Shown piece by piece: positions 10,736 through 21,075 of a stretch of DNA of 64,000 bases; the first letter of the stretch is position 1, and each line of letters begins with the position of its first letter. The notes under the pieces were generated by a model. It was not told where the DNA came from. It did not search any database and worked only from the letters and a program-made list of their open reading frames with translations. This stretch comes from Anaspis maculata (Eukaryota > Arthropoda > Insecta > Coleoptera > Scraptiidae), in the NCBI GenBank assembly GCA_949128115.1, contig OX421962.1, forward strand, positions 63,653,787 through 63,717,786. Direction: 5' to 3'. Made by a program: the position numbers and the translations under genes.

Positions 10736-11351
10736 CAGGATGTCCCGTTTTTCAACGCTCACTATGGGTATCTCGGAAACGGTAAGAGATACAAAGTCGG
10801 TTAAATTACAAAAAAGTTGCGTCATTTTATGACTATCTCAAATATGTCAAGATATCCAAGATATCTTTGGTCATTTTTGAAATATCCCAAAAAAAACTGA
10901 AAAATGCCGAATTCGAAAATTTCAAATTACTTCTTTATTATAACAGCTATTAATTTGAAAATTGGTATTCTGACATTTTTGAAGGTCCTTGATCGACTGA
11001 CGGTCATAATTTTTTCCCACGCCTACTAGTTTTTGAGATATGACAGTCAACTTCATTTTTTCTTATGGACACCATATTATTTCTCCACCCCATGAAACTC
11101 ACCTTTTTTTCTCTTCACAAAGATATGAAACACTTGTAGCATTTTTGTCAAAATAACCTATAAAAATTGGAAAAACCATTTCTGGGGCGAAAAAATCTAG
11201 TTACCGCTTCGGTTGCCATGCTCTTGTGGCATATAAACAATGGCATTTGATTGCTATGGTCTGTTGACTTTGGGAAAAGTTGAGTTACATTCCGTTTTTT
11301 TGTATTTGATAATGATAATAAATAACAATAAAACAAATACAAAACCAAGTA

Positions 11352-11482
11352 CCGGGTGTTTATAAACGTCTGTGATCGCATCGCCTTTGGAATCCCCTCT
11401 CGATCACTACAATTGCGCCTGTTACTACGTTTTTCGGCCTGACCCAAGCCTGCCGCGATCACAGTCTCTTATAAACACCCCG
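11352..11482. mobile_element. MITE inserted in one arm of the giant hairpin (131 bp)
   Basis: Ends CCGGGTGTTTATAA and TTATAAACACCCCG with inner mirror CTGTGATCGC/GCGATCACAG. Flanked by TA (11350-11351, 11483-11484). The right arm of the host hairpin keeps the empty site (TTATACTTGG at about 11787-11795, a single TA at 11789-11790), so insertion and TA duplication are shown directly. Confidence 0.95.
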
Positions 11483-11547
11483 TATAACACAAAATAACAT
11501 AGCAGTAGCAATAAACATTTATAATTTACAATTGCTCGAATTGGAGT

Positions 11548-11743
11548 TCATTTTGCTCTGTGCAGAGTTGTGTGCCTTTTAGCCATATTTTTAACGGCTG
11601 CGCTGATATCGTGCGGGTTAATTGGCTGGAACGCATCAGCAACTCCTTGCTTCCAGCTCTTGGTTGCTTTGGGATGTTCTGTCATGAACCATAAATGCGA
11701 TCTTGGAGCGTTCTTCGCAAAATAGACACCATTTCGAGTAATT
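11548..11743 (-). pseudogene. Coding remnant in the spacer of the giant hairpin
   Basis: One minus-strand frame is open for about 65 codons ending at TGA (11548-11550). It includes NGVYFAKNAPRSHLWFM, HPKATKSWKQGVADAF and NPHDISAAVKNMAKRH. The composition looks protein-like, unlike neighbouring AT-rich shadow frames, and it occupies precisely the unpaired centre of the element. I do not recognise the family. It may be the 3' end of the ancestral transposon's ORF. There is no start codon in frame. Confidence 0.4.
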
Positions 11744-12401
11744 GTAAATCATAAATGTTCATTGCTATTGCGATGTTATTTTGTGTTATACTTGGCTTTG
11801 TATTTGTTTTATTTTTATTTATTATCATTATCAAATACATAAAAACGGAATGTAACCCAACTTTTTCCAAAATCAACCGACCATGGCAACCGAATACCAT
11901 TTTATTGTGTCACAAGAGCATGGCAACCGAACCGGTAACTAGATTTTTTCGCCCCAGAGATGATTTTTCCAATTTTTATAGGTTATTTTGACAAAAATGC
12001 TACAAGTGTTTCATATCTTTGTGAAGAGAAAGAAAAGGTGAGTTTTATGGGGTGGAGAAATAATATGGTGTCCATAAGAAAAAATGAAGTTAACTGTCAT
12101 ATCTCAAAAACTAGAAGGCGTAGGAAAAAATTATGTCAGTCGATCAAGGACCTTAAAAAATGTCAGATTACCAATTTTCAAATTGATAGCTGTCATAATA
12201 GAGAAGTGATTTGAAATTTTCGAATTCGGCATTTTTCAGTTTTTTTGGTATATTTCAGAAATGACCAAAGATATCCTGGATATCTTGACATATTTGAGAT
12301 AGTCATAAAATTGCGCAACTTTTTTGTAATTCAACCGACTTTGTATCTCTTACCGTTTCTGAGATACCCATAGTGAGCGTTGAAAAACGGGACACCCTGT
12401 A

Positions 12402-13229
12402 TAGGTACTAAGGTACTTACCCCTATTTCTCAGGGGAAGAACAAAGAAATCTAGTAACGCTTACCAATGGCTGATATCTACACCCTAACTAATTAAGTAT
12501 GTCGAATTAGTTAGGGTCAACATTAAGTCAATGTTGAATTGAAAGAAACGAAGTAGGTACAAAAAATTTACATTTAATTAAATCTATATTCAAGGACGTT
12601 GCAGGAAGGATGCTACAATAATAATGATGATGAATAACAGAAACTTTAAAGAAAGAAATCCCGTGGTCTTGAGTGTAGGTACCCACGTACTCGAATATTA
12701 CTGAAGAAAGCAGGGCATTCAACGAGAAGCCATCAGACTGACTTAACAACTAAATTGCATCATTTAGCTCGGGCAATATCAATACTGCATTCTGTCGAAG
12801 ACTGGATGACCGACATCGGTCTTTTAAGCACACCGCACCGAGGCAAGAGCCAGTAGGGAATATTTAAAAAACGTTTCAGCTCTCACGAACGTGCAGGGCC
12901 GCCGCTTCTGATGATCTCCGTCGAACTCGGACCCATCTTTTCTTCTCTTCCTCCTTCTCGCAGCTGTTATAGACCCCGTCCGTCGTCACACAGAGCAAAA
13001 TAGACTGTGGAGAAGAACACACCTCGTGCTGTCTCTATTTTCATCATCACAGTCATCAACAGGTGACCGCCACAGGTTGTACTCCAAATCGGAGGACGGC
13101 AGGGTCGGACTACGAGCTTTTCGAGAGCCTCTGTGATGGAATCCCCTCTCCGATACTAACATTACCTACCATCAATAAGTATTTGAAAGGCAAGTATGAG
13201 CTGTAGGTGGTTCGTTCTCAGCCCGGGCT
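12402..13229. other. Intergenic DNA with a 13-bp hairpin
   Basis: Nothing coding recognised. Contains the short perfect hairpin at 12482-12517. Confidence 0.5.
12482..12517. repeat. Short perfect hairpin
   Basis: ACCCTAACTAATT pairs with AATTAGTTAGGGT, 13-bp arms around a 10-nt loop. Could be a very short MITE or a chance stem. Confidence 0.7.
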
Positions 13230-13490
13230 GGAAAAATGAGCTTATTAGCTTTGTTGAACTGCTTGCTAAATGCAAGGGCGAGTCGTGTGTCGCATTAGCA
13301 TTAGCACTTTGTATATGAAAGATGGTGCCGACTCCATAGATATTGGTGGTCGTCAAAGATCCCTACTCTATAATGTGTTGGGAGATAGGGATTTGGCAAA
13401 AGTCCCAGTACAGTGGAGTAAAGCATTCACCGGCGTCGGTCTCAGGCCCTGGCAGCAGAAATAGACCGAAGCTGAATGAACTGACTATAA
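13230..13490 (+). mobile_element. SINE family A, 5'-truncated copy
   Basis: Matches the body of the SINE at 900-1232 (CTTGCTAAATGCAAG, GATGGTGCCGAC, GTGGTCGT, GGAGTAAAGCATTCACCGGC). Lacks the tRNA-like head. Several small indels show it is older than the other two copies. Confidence 0.82.
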
Positions 13491-13689
13491 AAATGTATTT
13501 CCAAGCTGATTTTGGTGAATATCGTAGGAGCGGACCTTCTGGGACCTAATTTTCTTCGCTCCTGAAAATTTTCTATTTTCTGAAAATGCGGTCTCCGGAC
13601 ATATTTTTCGTCAAACTATGCTCTCAACACTAGAATTGACTCAAGACGTACGTAGATATACAACGCACAATGGATTGATTGACTGTTGA

Positions 13690-14565
13690 ACAGGAAAAGT
13701 TTCTTTCGAATTCAAACAACAAGATTCACCTGATCAAGTTGTTGATGGGAAAACTGGTGGAAAATAACATCAATGTTAACACCAAGCAGAGTACGATGCA
13801 GATGCAAAATTGTATTTACAGCCACTGAAAAATCAGTTTTTTCTTCAATAGCTGTGATAGGCGAAGATGTGGACTTGGTTGTCCTATTGTTGGCTAAAGC
13901 TCCTCCTGAGCATGAAATATTCCTCGTGAAACCTGGCAGTAAAAAAGTCTGCACAGCGACACAAGAGCTTCAGCAGCTTGAGCTGGAAAATATTTTGTTC
14001 GTACATGCTTTCACAGGTTGTGATACCACCTCCGCAGCCTTTACGAAGAGAAAAGTCAAGTTTGATAAACTGTACATAAGAGATAGAACACTGAAAGAAG
14101 CAGCTGAGGTATTGACCAGCCCTTAATCGTCACCAAGCGAGATTGAAATGGCTGGGAATAATTACATCCTCAGGTAATATGATAGTCCAGTTAAGGGATC
14201 GTCCTTGGATGATGGATGAGTTCAGGTACCAATCCTTCATGAAAGCGGTTGCATCCATTGAATCTGACATGTCAACCCTTCCACCAATTGATGGGCTACG
14301 AAATACCACCCCTATGGAGTATCCTACCAGATCCAGCAGTGGATGAAAAGGGTACTGCCGTCGGATGTGTGGGGTGAAGGACCTGGTTGGGAGAAGAAAA
14401 ATCGGGAGCTCGTGCCCAAACTTCCGGACAAAAATGCTGCCCCCGACGAAACACTACAAACTTCAAACTATAATTTTGTCTGTGCCAGAAAAACCGTGTC
14501 CCAGGAAGGTGTGAATGCACAAAGGCATCTTTCAATTGCACTACAGCATGCCTTGGAGTGAGTTC
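13690..14565 (+). pseudogene. Decayed transposon-associated ORF with HAFTGCDTTS signature
   Basis: The main frame (13773-14126) has VIGEDVDLVVLLLAKAPP, then EIFLVKPGSKKVC and VHAFTGCDTTSAAFTKRK. This pattern (acidic 'GEDxDLLVLL' followed by 'HAxxGCDTTS') marks a multicopy arthropod/cnidarian protein family that looks PIN/FEN1-nuclease-like and is generally annotated as an uncharacterised transposon-related protein. Homology continues in shifted frames: FRYQSFMKAVASIESDMSTL then PPIDG (about 14220-14295) and YQIQQWMKRVLPSDVW plus ELVPKLPDKNAAPDETL (about 14325-14455). At least two frameshifts and an in-frame stop at 14124-14126 make it a pseudogene. Upstream coding is missing. Confidence 0.72.
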
Positions 14566-14800
14566 AATGAACAATTTCCCCTCCCAAAAAGGAGAGAAAT
14601 CCAATACCTATATACTTTGTAGTTCTTCTTTAAAAACACTTGATTTACTAATAAAAGTAGTTTGAACCATAATTATGTTGTTTGATAGAGGAGCCTACCT
14701 GTTCCCGTTGTCACCCATCATAACACCCAAAAATGCAACATGTTGCAGCAAATAACAGATAAAAGTGCAAACTGAATAAATATTTTCTTTAATTATTCGC

Positions 14801-14834
14801 TAATAAGCTAGATCGGGAGGGATCTAGCTTATTA
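14801..14834. repeat. 14-bp perfect hairpin
   Basis: TAATAAGCTAGATC and GATCTAGCTTATTA around a 6-nt loop (GGGAGG). Function unknown. Confidence 0.85.
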
Positions 14835-14916
14835 TGCCGTTTTCTCGGTGACTTCCTCCGTTTTACTCATTTTCCCTTGACGTGACCGCTTGGTAAGTAC
14901 ACGCCAAAGTAGGTAG

Positions 14917-15023
14917 AGGCTGTCTGATTTCTACATGATTCTAGTGGGCTGCGATTCAGGCCGCGATCGGCCGATGGCGACCAAAACACAGCCCACTAGA
15001 ATCATGTAGAAATCAGACAGCCT
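14917..15023. mobile_element. Palindromic MITE (107 bp)
   Basis: AGGCTGTCTGATTTCTACAT... against ...ATGTAGAAATCAGACAGCCT, arms about 35 bp and near perfect, with a short G+C-rich loop. Target duplication not obvious. Confidence 0.82.
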
Positions 15024-15055
15024 ATACTAAAGAGCTCATAGAGAAAAGCCACCTC

Positions 15056-15131
15056 TACCCGGCAGGATTTGAGCTCCTGACCTCTGGGTTTGAAGCTGGA
15101 GGCGGAGCCCACCGCGCTACCGCCGGGATGT
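15056..15131 (-). repeat. tRNA-like sequence (SINE head or tRNA pseudogene)
   Basis: On the minus strand CCCGGCGGTAGCGCGGTGGG holds a good box A (TAGCGCGGTGG). A box-B-like AGCTCAAATCC follows at the right distance, and the ends CCCGGC/GCCGGG could pair as an acceptor stem. The anticodon stem does not pair properly, so a working tRNA is unlikely. No SINE body recognised. Confidence 0.55.
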
Positions 15132-16079
15132 GAATATATACAATGTTATAAAGACAATTCAATTCTCTTCACTTAATTTGGTTGCAGTTCATTTTACAAA
15201 GAAGATTATGGTGTTGTGAGCATGGTTTGACAAAAAATGTGACCAGAAACAGCATTTTCCGAAAATAGTCGATTTTCAGAAGCAAGTAACTAAAGAACGG
15301 TTGAAGATAGAGAAATTTTGTCAAAACCAAAATGTTGGGAATTTATTCAGTTTTCAAAATAACAAGTGACGTCTTTCTAAGGACCAACTGTTGAAAAGTA
15401 AAAAAAAGTGCTTCTCGAAGCCCCCCAACGTCGGATACACCTCCTAGAGTCGGGGACTTTTAGTATGTTTACGTTCCAACTACATCCCTGAAGTCAAAAA
15501 GTGTGCCTCCCTCCATTCACTCTATAATCATTCATTGACTGGACTATTACTTCACACGGCTTCACTTTTCCTCGCCCACAAGCAAGTTTTCCTCGGTGGC
15601 GTAGCCAGAATTTGATGGCGGAGGAGGCAAAGGGAACCGTGACGAGACGAGGGCGAGGGTCCAGTCCGCGAGTGTTATTGTCGCGGTGAAAATTGTTTGA
15701 ACATTATAATGAATAATAATGCTGATAATAGTGGGCAAATTCGAAGCGTTTTGCGACTTAAGTTTTCTTCTTTTCTCAGCACAATAGGGCTCTTGCACGA
15801 TTTTTTTTTATTGCCTCCAATGATGCTTTGGTAGCCAAATAGCACCACAGACTAAAAGGTTCTTCGCAAATCTTGCTATATTATTTTATTTTGTAAATTT
15901 AAAAACACAAAAATTGTTAGGCATGCAACTTCCATGCACCGATGTGTCAGCTGCGGGATGACGTCATCGTGCCCCGGGCTGGGACTACTTGATTCTACAC
16001 TAACAGATTGCGACTACGAATTTCAAATGTTAGACATATCTCACTGTCACTGTCTCAGACGTCCGTGGGGGGTAAAACT

Positions 16080-16512
16080 CAGTTCAGGTTGAAAAGCGCG
16101 CAGCACGAGGTTGGGGATGGCCCTGACATGTGGGGCAAAGGCGACGGCACTGTTCGCGGCTTTCTTACTTTCATTAACTATAGCAAGTTGACAGGTAAAA
16201 TGACCTCCATGGGTAGAATAATGAGGATTTGAATTTTCGCGAGGTTTCAGAGCGCAGGGCTGCAACCGCACAGAGAAAAAAACTTGCAAACAAAAAATAG
16301 AACTCTCGGATTGACGTCATCGTAGTCATAGAAGGTCATTGTAAAAGCGACCGCGTTTTTGGCGCGAAAAAAATTCCAACTTTGATCTTCATGTCCTAAC
16401 GGATGGACAAATTTTTTTTGAAACTTTTTAGGGCGGAAATTATTGTGGATAACATTTTGAATGATTTTATCAAGTCATCGTCTCAAAATAAAATTCATGC
16501 AAGGACCTTATT
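16080..16512. repeat. Dispersed repeat, copy 1
   Basis: Inverse of 60345-60745. Shared segments include CAGGTTGAAAAGCGCG, GACGTCATCGTAGTCATA, GCGACCGCGTTTTTGGCGCG and GTTATCCACAATAATTTCCG (reverse). Identity is high but not perfect by eye. Confidence 0.85.
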
Positions 16513-16518
16513 GAATGA

Positions 16519-16900
16519 CTATACTTATTGAACAAACTTTTTTTCACAAAAATTTTGCTCTTTGAAAATTTTCGCCTTCCCGGATTATTTTAGTGGAATG
16601 GGATGGAGCACCGTCCACTAGTCGAGTGGGATGTGCACCTGCTTGGCGAAGTGGAGCTCCGGGTTCGATTCCCGGTGATTCAAGTCTGGGTGTTGTTTCG
16701 TAAAAATGGAATTTTTCAAGTGTATTGGATATAATAAAGGCAACACAAACTCCTATGGTCGTGGTAAAAGCCGATGTGGGGAAAAACATTATTATTACTT
16801 ATTGAACAAGTTTTTTTCCACAAAAATTTTGCTTTTTGAAAATTTTTGCCTTTCCGAATCAGTTTAGTGAGATGGGATGGAGCACCGTGGGCGCTTGGGA
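16519..16900. repeat. Duplicated about 95-bp segment flanking a SINE-like insert
   Basis: About 16519-16612 and 16798-16890 are near-identical (TTTTTTTCACAAAAATTTTG, then GGGATGGAGCACCGT). Between them lies a tRNA-like sequence with box-B GGGTTCGATTCCCGG (16660-16674) and a tail ending near ACATTATTATTACTTATTG. Either a tandem duplication with a SINE at the junction, or repeats of an element whose unit ends in GAGCACCGT. Confidence 0.75.
16600..16795 (+). mobile_element. tRNA-derived SINE, family B
   Basis: Box-B-like GGTTCGATTCC at 16661-16671 follows a tRNA-like head, GGATGTGCACCTGCTTGGCG. The tail runs to ATTATTATT at about 16788. Different body from family A. Only one copy seen. Confidence 0.55.
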
Positions 16901-16956
16901 GGTAGCGGCGGGGGGAGGGGCATTCGCCTCTCTCGCCTCCCTTGGTTACGCCACTG

Positions 16957-19900
16957 GTTTGCCTAGTGATAATTATTGTTACAGATTACAGCTCCCTGGT
17001 TTTTCGTTAGTCCAGCCCTGGCGTCCGGCGTCCGATACGTTACTATGGAAACCAGTTAGCAACAGCGGCGAAACCTCTACCTCTTCTTTCTTATCTTCCT
17101 GCCCTGCTGTCGCACACAAGTCTGCTGGCTGCATTCCTGAAAAGGATCTTCCACTGCTGATGGTTAAACTGGTACGAAAGCCTGCTGCTGGCGCTCTCTA
17201 CTATTACGCAACCAAACTACATCTTCCGAAAGCTCAACTAGTGGTCGCCACCGTGCAGGATTCGAGAAGGAATAAGAAGAAGTATCGGTATTTTGGCGGC
17301 CGGGCTGACCTGTTTCAAAATATTTATCATGCTCCAAAGCTTCGCACGCTCCGTTCGAGAAATGTAAAGAAATGGATTTCAAAGACGCTTATGTTCAAGG
17401 AAGATCCAGACAATGGACAATGGTATTGTTGGTGATTGTTATGGTCATTCCTGAAAAAGTAAGAAAATGGGATTAACGCCGCACGGGGAATTGCTACCAG
17501 GGTCTGTGTTGCCATAAAAAGGTAGATGTATGTATGTATAGGAACAGTAGATTCTTGAACAATAACATTGGGTAGAGGTATAAGTATACTTATATGGGAA
17601 TAAAGCATGCATGGTCATAACGCTAAAAGTTAAGCAATGTTTTTAAATGAAAATACCATGCTAGTCACGCACAGGTTTCTGGGGTGAGTGTCTTTCTCTT
17701 CGTTTTATTATCAAAATCAGGGGTGATCGAGGGGGCGATCAAGAAGTGAAGAATAAATAAGTTCACAGTGATTACAGACGTGATACAGGATGTATCCGAT
17801 AGGCCTTAAAGCGCAAATATTCTAAAGAACCTGTTAATTTCTTAAGAACCACTTTAGCTGACTAAGTAGAGGCGAGTAGAGGTACCGTTAATTCCGGAGT
17901 GGTTTATACAATGACAAATTATTGCCCAATTTTACACGATCCTGAAGCAGCGATTTCATTAGAAATTTTTTTTGTGACCAGTTACCTCGGGCCATTGGTC
18001 TTTAGTCACTGCAATGCACGTCCCAGATAGCAATTTTGAATAAGTAGGTATGCTTTAACAATCAATCTCTTTGCAACTTCTCCACAACTTTCTTATTTCC
18101 AATTTTACCTGCCCGTATGTATTTTCCGGTGAACAATAAATTATAGTAGGTACCTAAATATAGTTTTGAGAAGCAAAACTTCAAAACTAACATCGGTATA
18201 ACGTGCCTAGTGACGGAAAGTTATTGCATCTTATTATGTTGTTCTTTTGATAAAGCTAAGTCATAAAAGTTTCCTGCACTTATCATCACTACGCTACATG
18301 ATGCTTTTAATTTTCTCAAATAAAGCATTTATGCCTCTACGTAACCTAACAAGAATGACCCCGTTATAGTTCATCTACAATGGTCGCAGAACGCAAGCAA
18401 TGAATAAAGCAAGATGCTAATCAATCATACACCACAGTAAAGCGCAAAAGAAGTTCACCCCATTGCATTGGTCAACATTTTGCCTTGCTAACGGTCTGCC
18501 ACCAATGTGGATAGACAGATAGACTACGTATCATGAAATTCCCGAAAGCCAAAAGCTCTATTTGAATAGCATACTTTCTTCCTTCATTTCATTCAAGAAG
18601 ATTTGGTATCTACTGAACACCTAGAAATTAGCAAAGCCAATAAAAACCACCACTAAGTAGGTGTGTAGCTATATAATGCTCGGTATAATGGTTTATTATT
18701 CTTTGATGATGTCTATTAGTTGATGTGAACTATCACACCTGAACACCTAATACACAAATACAAATCCAATTAAAAATTTTACATACGAATAGAAAGTTTG
18801 AGCTTGAATAGAGAATCAAGAAAAAGTCATGCGCAAAGTTCCACGATCCATGTGAACCTGTTGGAAAAGAAATTCTCAAATAATATTACCCACAAAAAAA
18901 GGAGATATCCTAGGCATGACTTATTATTGCTCAAGCAGCGTGTGGTCCATTTTTGTCAATGACACCTCATTTTTTGTTGAGATAAAATTAACGGTTTCAG
19001 GGCTTTCAGGTAAACTCCGAACAAAGGTATTGGGTATTGGGTAGGTAAAGTTAACGTGATGGGTATACCTATAGATAAATTCGTGTGTACACGAAATAAC
19101 TTGTTTGAACAGGCTGACTTTAGGCCCCAGTATGAGTATATTCCTTTGGTTGATAACAGAGAAGAAAAAAGAAGTAGGAAATCCTTGAAAGGCTATAATG
19201 GGCAAGTACTTTAGATTAAATTTATTGTGGTGTATTTTGTATGTTATCGGAATTGCAAAGCAAATTCTGTTCAAAACAGTACGAAAGTCAAAACAACTAC
19301 CAATTACCCTAAACACTTTCTTTCAAATCTAATTTTAATTAGCCCCAAAATTTTATACTTGCATGAATGTATATCTGAATTATCTGATCCAGTTTGAAAA
19401 TCTAGGTGGCATCTTATGAGGACGTGAAGAGCGTTCAAATAAAAACGCGAATCAAGAGGCAAATAACTTTATAGGATTATGAAGAGGATTATGTTGTAGT
19501 CAAGCAATGTGAACACCGGCATAGGTGTGTGCAATTCGTGACAAGTTCACATTAGTCATATTAAACCTAAAGCCTTTTTCGAAAAATAAAAAAAAATCTG
19601 AATAATTTGAATACATTATCTACTAATAATTTCTTGTTTGGAGTGAACGGGAAGCTCCAGGCATGTTTAAATGTCTACGCTACTGTTAATTAGCGTAAAT
19701 GTCGGCTTAGTGAAAGTAAACAATCATTTGGTATTTTATCGTCATTATCCGGGAATGGACAAGGTTGTTGAATGGAGAATGGTGGTACTTATTATTGTAT
19801 TGTCATGGAAGCAAAAAGTGTTTGTTTATTGTCCGCGTGCAAAATTAACTGTATCTACCTAACTTAATAGTTTATTTACCCCGACGTGAGCGGTATCACA

Positions 19901-20000
19901 GGAAACGTTGAATTAGCGTGATGGCAATTTTATAAATTTTACGAAATTCTGTTATCCAGCATTCATTGCACCCTAGTCTGGTTCAATCACTCTTTCTGTG
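16957..20000. other. Intergenic DNA; one 199-aa frame of doubtful meaning
   Basis: A plus-strand frame 16836-17435 is long (199 aa), but its first about 40 codons lie inside the hAT end. The remainder (e.g. YYYATKLHLPKAQLVVATV, RNKKKYRYFGGRADLFQNIY) has no domain I recognise, and the minus strand is also open here. A minus-strand 130-aa frame at 18924-19316 likewise lacks any recognised motif. Rest is AT-rich with no repeats noted. Confidence 0.4.
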
Positions 20001-20008
20001 TCTATAAG

Positions 20009-20853
20009 CAGGGCTGGGCGGTATTTCAAATACAAGTATTTGAAATACGTATTTAAAATACATTTAAGTATTTTGTATTTTGTATTTAAATACATTTGAT
20101 TGAGAAGTATTTGTATTTTGTATTTTGGAATAGTTCAGGCAGCTAGTATTTCGTATTTCGTATTTTAAATACATTTTTCGGAAAAGTATTTTGATTTTCA
20201 AAATACAAAATACAAAATACATTTGTTTCCCATGCTCTTTAGTCTGTTCGGGCCGAAATTGTTCTGGTAATACTATATTTACCCCATTGACATTTCTTGC
20301 TTTTGGACACTATCTGGGATCGATAATGAGTTCGATTGCATCTTTTACGTTTTACGTTTTACTGGTAAGTGCATCCTACTGTCAGCCACGAGAGGTTCCA
20401 TGTCGGATGTCGGACAATATTTTCGAAAAGCTGGTTTTCCCCAAAGGAAATCAACATTTGTTATTTTGAAGAATTAATGAATGAAGTAAGGAATAGGTTT
20501 GAATATGAAGTTTTCTTCACTTTATGTTTATTTTATTTGTCTTTTCAGAGTTCATAATAATTTACTTATTGTTGCGACTGAATCAATAAAGTGTTCCCAT
20601 TGAAATACTTGCATTTTACGGTTTTTCCAATAAAATGGTTGAAATACGCAATAAAAATGTATTTTGTATTTTGTATTTGAAATACTCTAGGTTGTATTTT
20701 GTATTTTGGAATTTCTTAGTTTTCCAAAATAGGTATTTTGTATTTTGTATTTCAAAGACATTTCAAGAAGTAGTTTGTATTTTGTATTTCGACTATCTTG
20801 GATCGTGTATTTTGTATTTAAATACATTTTTCAAAGTATTTTGCCCAGCCCTG
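20009..20853. mobile_element. Non-autonomous hAT rich in TATTTTG repeats, copy 1 (845 bp)
   Basis: Ends CAGGGCTGGGC and GCCCAGCCCTG, with a perfect 8-bp TSD TCTATAAG (20001-20008, 20854-20861). Both subterminal regions are made of TATTTTGTATTTTG-type runs on either side of a unique core (about 20235-20620). Second copy at 40906-41648. The frames inside (CILYLEYSRLYFVF-like) come from the simple repeat and are not genes. Confidence 0.95.
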
Positions 20854-20944
20854 TCTATAAGCTGCACATAAATGGATGTGACACTATCGAAAATGTTGTG
20901 ACCGGACAATTACTCGTCTCGTGCATTCGTCCCTCGGGCGTACA

Positions 20945-21075
20945 TGACAACTTGACGCGGGACAACTTGACGCCAGGAATTTTAAAGCGGCCGACTTGAC
21001 GCGTGGACAACTTGACGCCAGGACAACTTGACGCCGGGAATTTGAAAGTAGCCGCTACCCGACTTAACGTCGGGA
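20945..21075. repeat. 'GACAACTTGACGC' short repeats, left boundary
   Basis: Five or so copies of an ACAACTTGACGC(C/G) motif open the minisatellite. Inverted and direct copies return at about 22505-22610 (GTTGTCCTGGCGTCA, then ACTTGACGCCGGGACAAC). The motif therefore brackets the first 1.6 kb. Confidence 0.75.

Larger units (their letters stand above)
10736..12399. mobile_element. Giant inverted-repeat element, CAGGATGTCCC termini (1664 bp)
   Basis: Left end CAGGATGTCCCGTTTTTCAA, right end TTGAAAAACGGGACACCCTG, with TA on each side (10734-10735, 12400-12401). The arms stay complementary inward for about 650 bp (left 10736 to about 11515 including a nested MITE, right about 11745-12399). The central spacer of about 230 bp carries a coding remnant. 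The TA dinucleotide and CAGGGTGTCCC-like end point to a Tc1/mariner-like or similar TA-targeting DNA transposon. No complete transposase. Confidence 0.9.
15594..16956. mobile_element. hAT-like element with CAGTGGCGTA-type ends (1363 bp)
   Basis: Left end CGGTGGCGTAGCCAG, right end (reverse complement) CAGTGGCGTAACCAAG, both followed by G+A-rich GGCGGAGGAGG/GGAGGCGAGAG stretches. The 8-bp flanks are GTTTTCCT (15586-15593) and GTTTGCCT (16957-16964), one mismatch apart, fitting an old hAT TSD. The interior has no transposase but carries a dispersed repeat (16080-16512), a second SINE type and a duplicated segment. Confidence 0.68.

Noticed and set aside
16836..17435. 199-aa plus-strand open frame as a gene
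   Set aside because: Its start lies in a hAT terminus and a duplicated segment, no domain is recognisable, and the opposite strand is equally open.
18924..19316. 130-aa minus-strand frame as a possible membrane or receptor protein
   Set aside because: Hydrophobic AT-rich codons but no recognisable family signature, splice partner or repeat support; compatible with chance.
20635..20871. Tyr/Phe-rich open frames (also at 41434-41682) as a repetitive protein
   Set aside because: They are translations of the TATTTTG repeats of a hAT element, bounded by its TIR and TSD.
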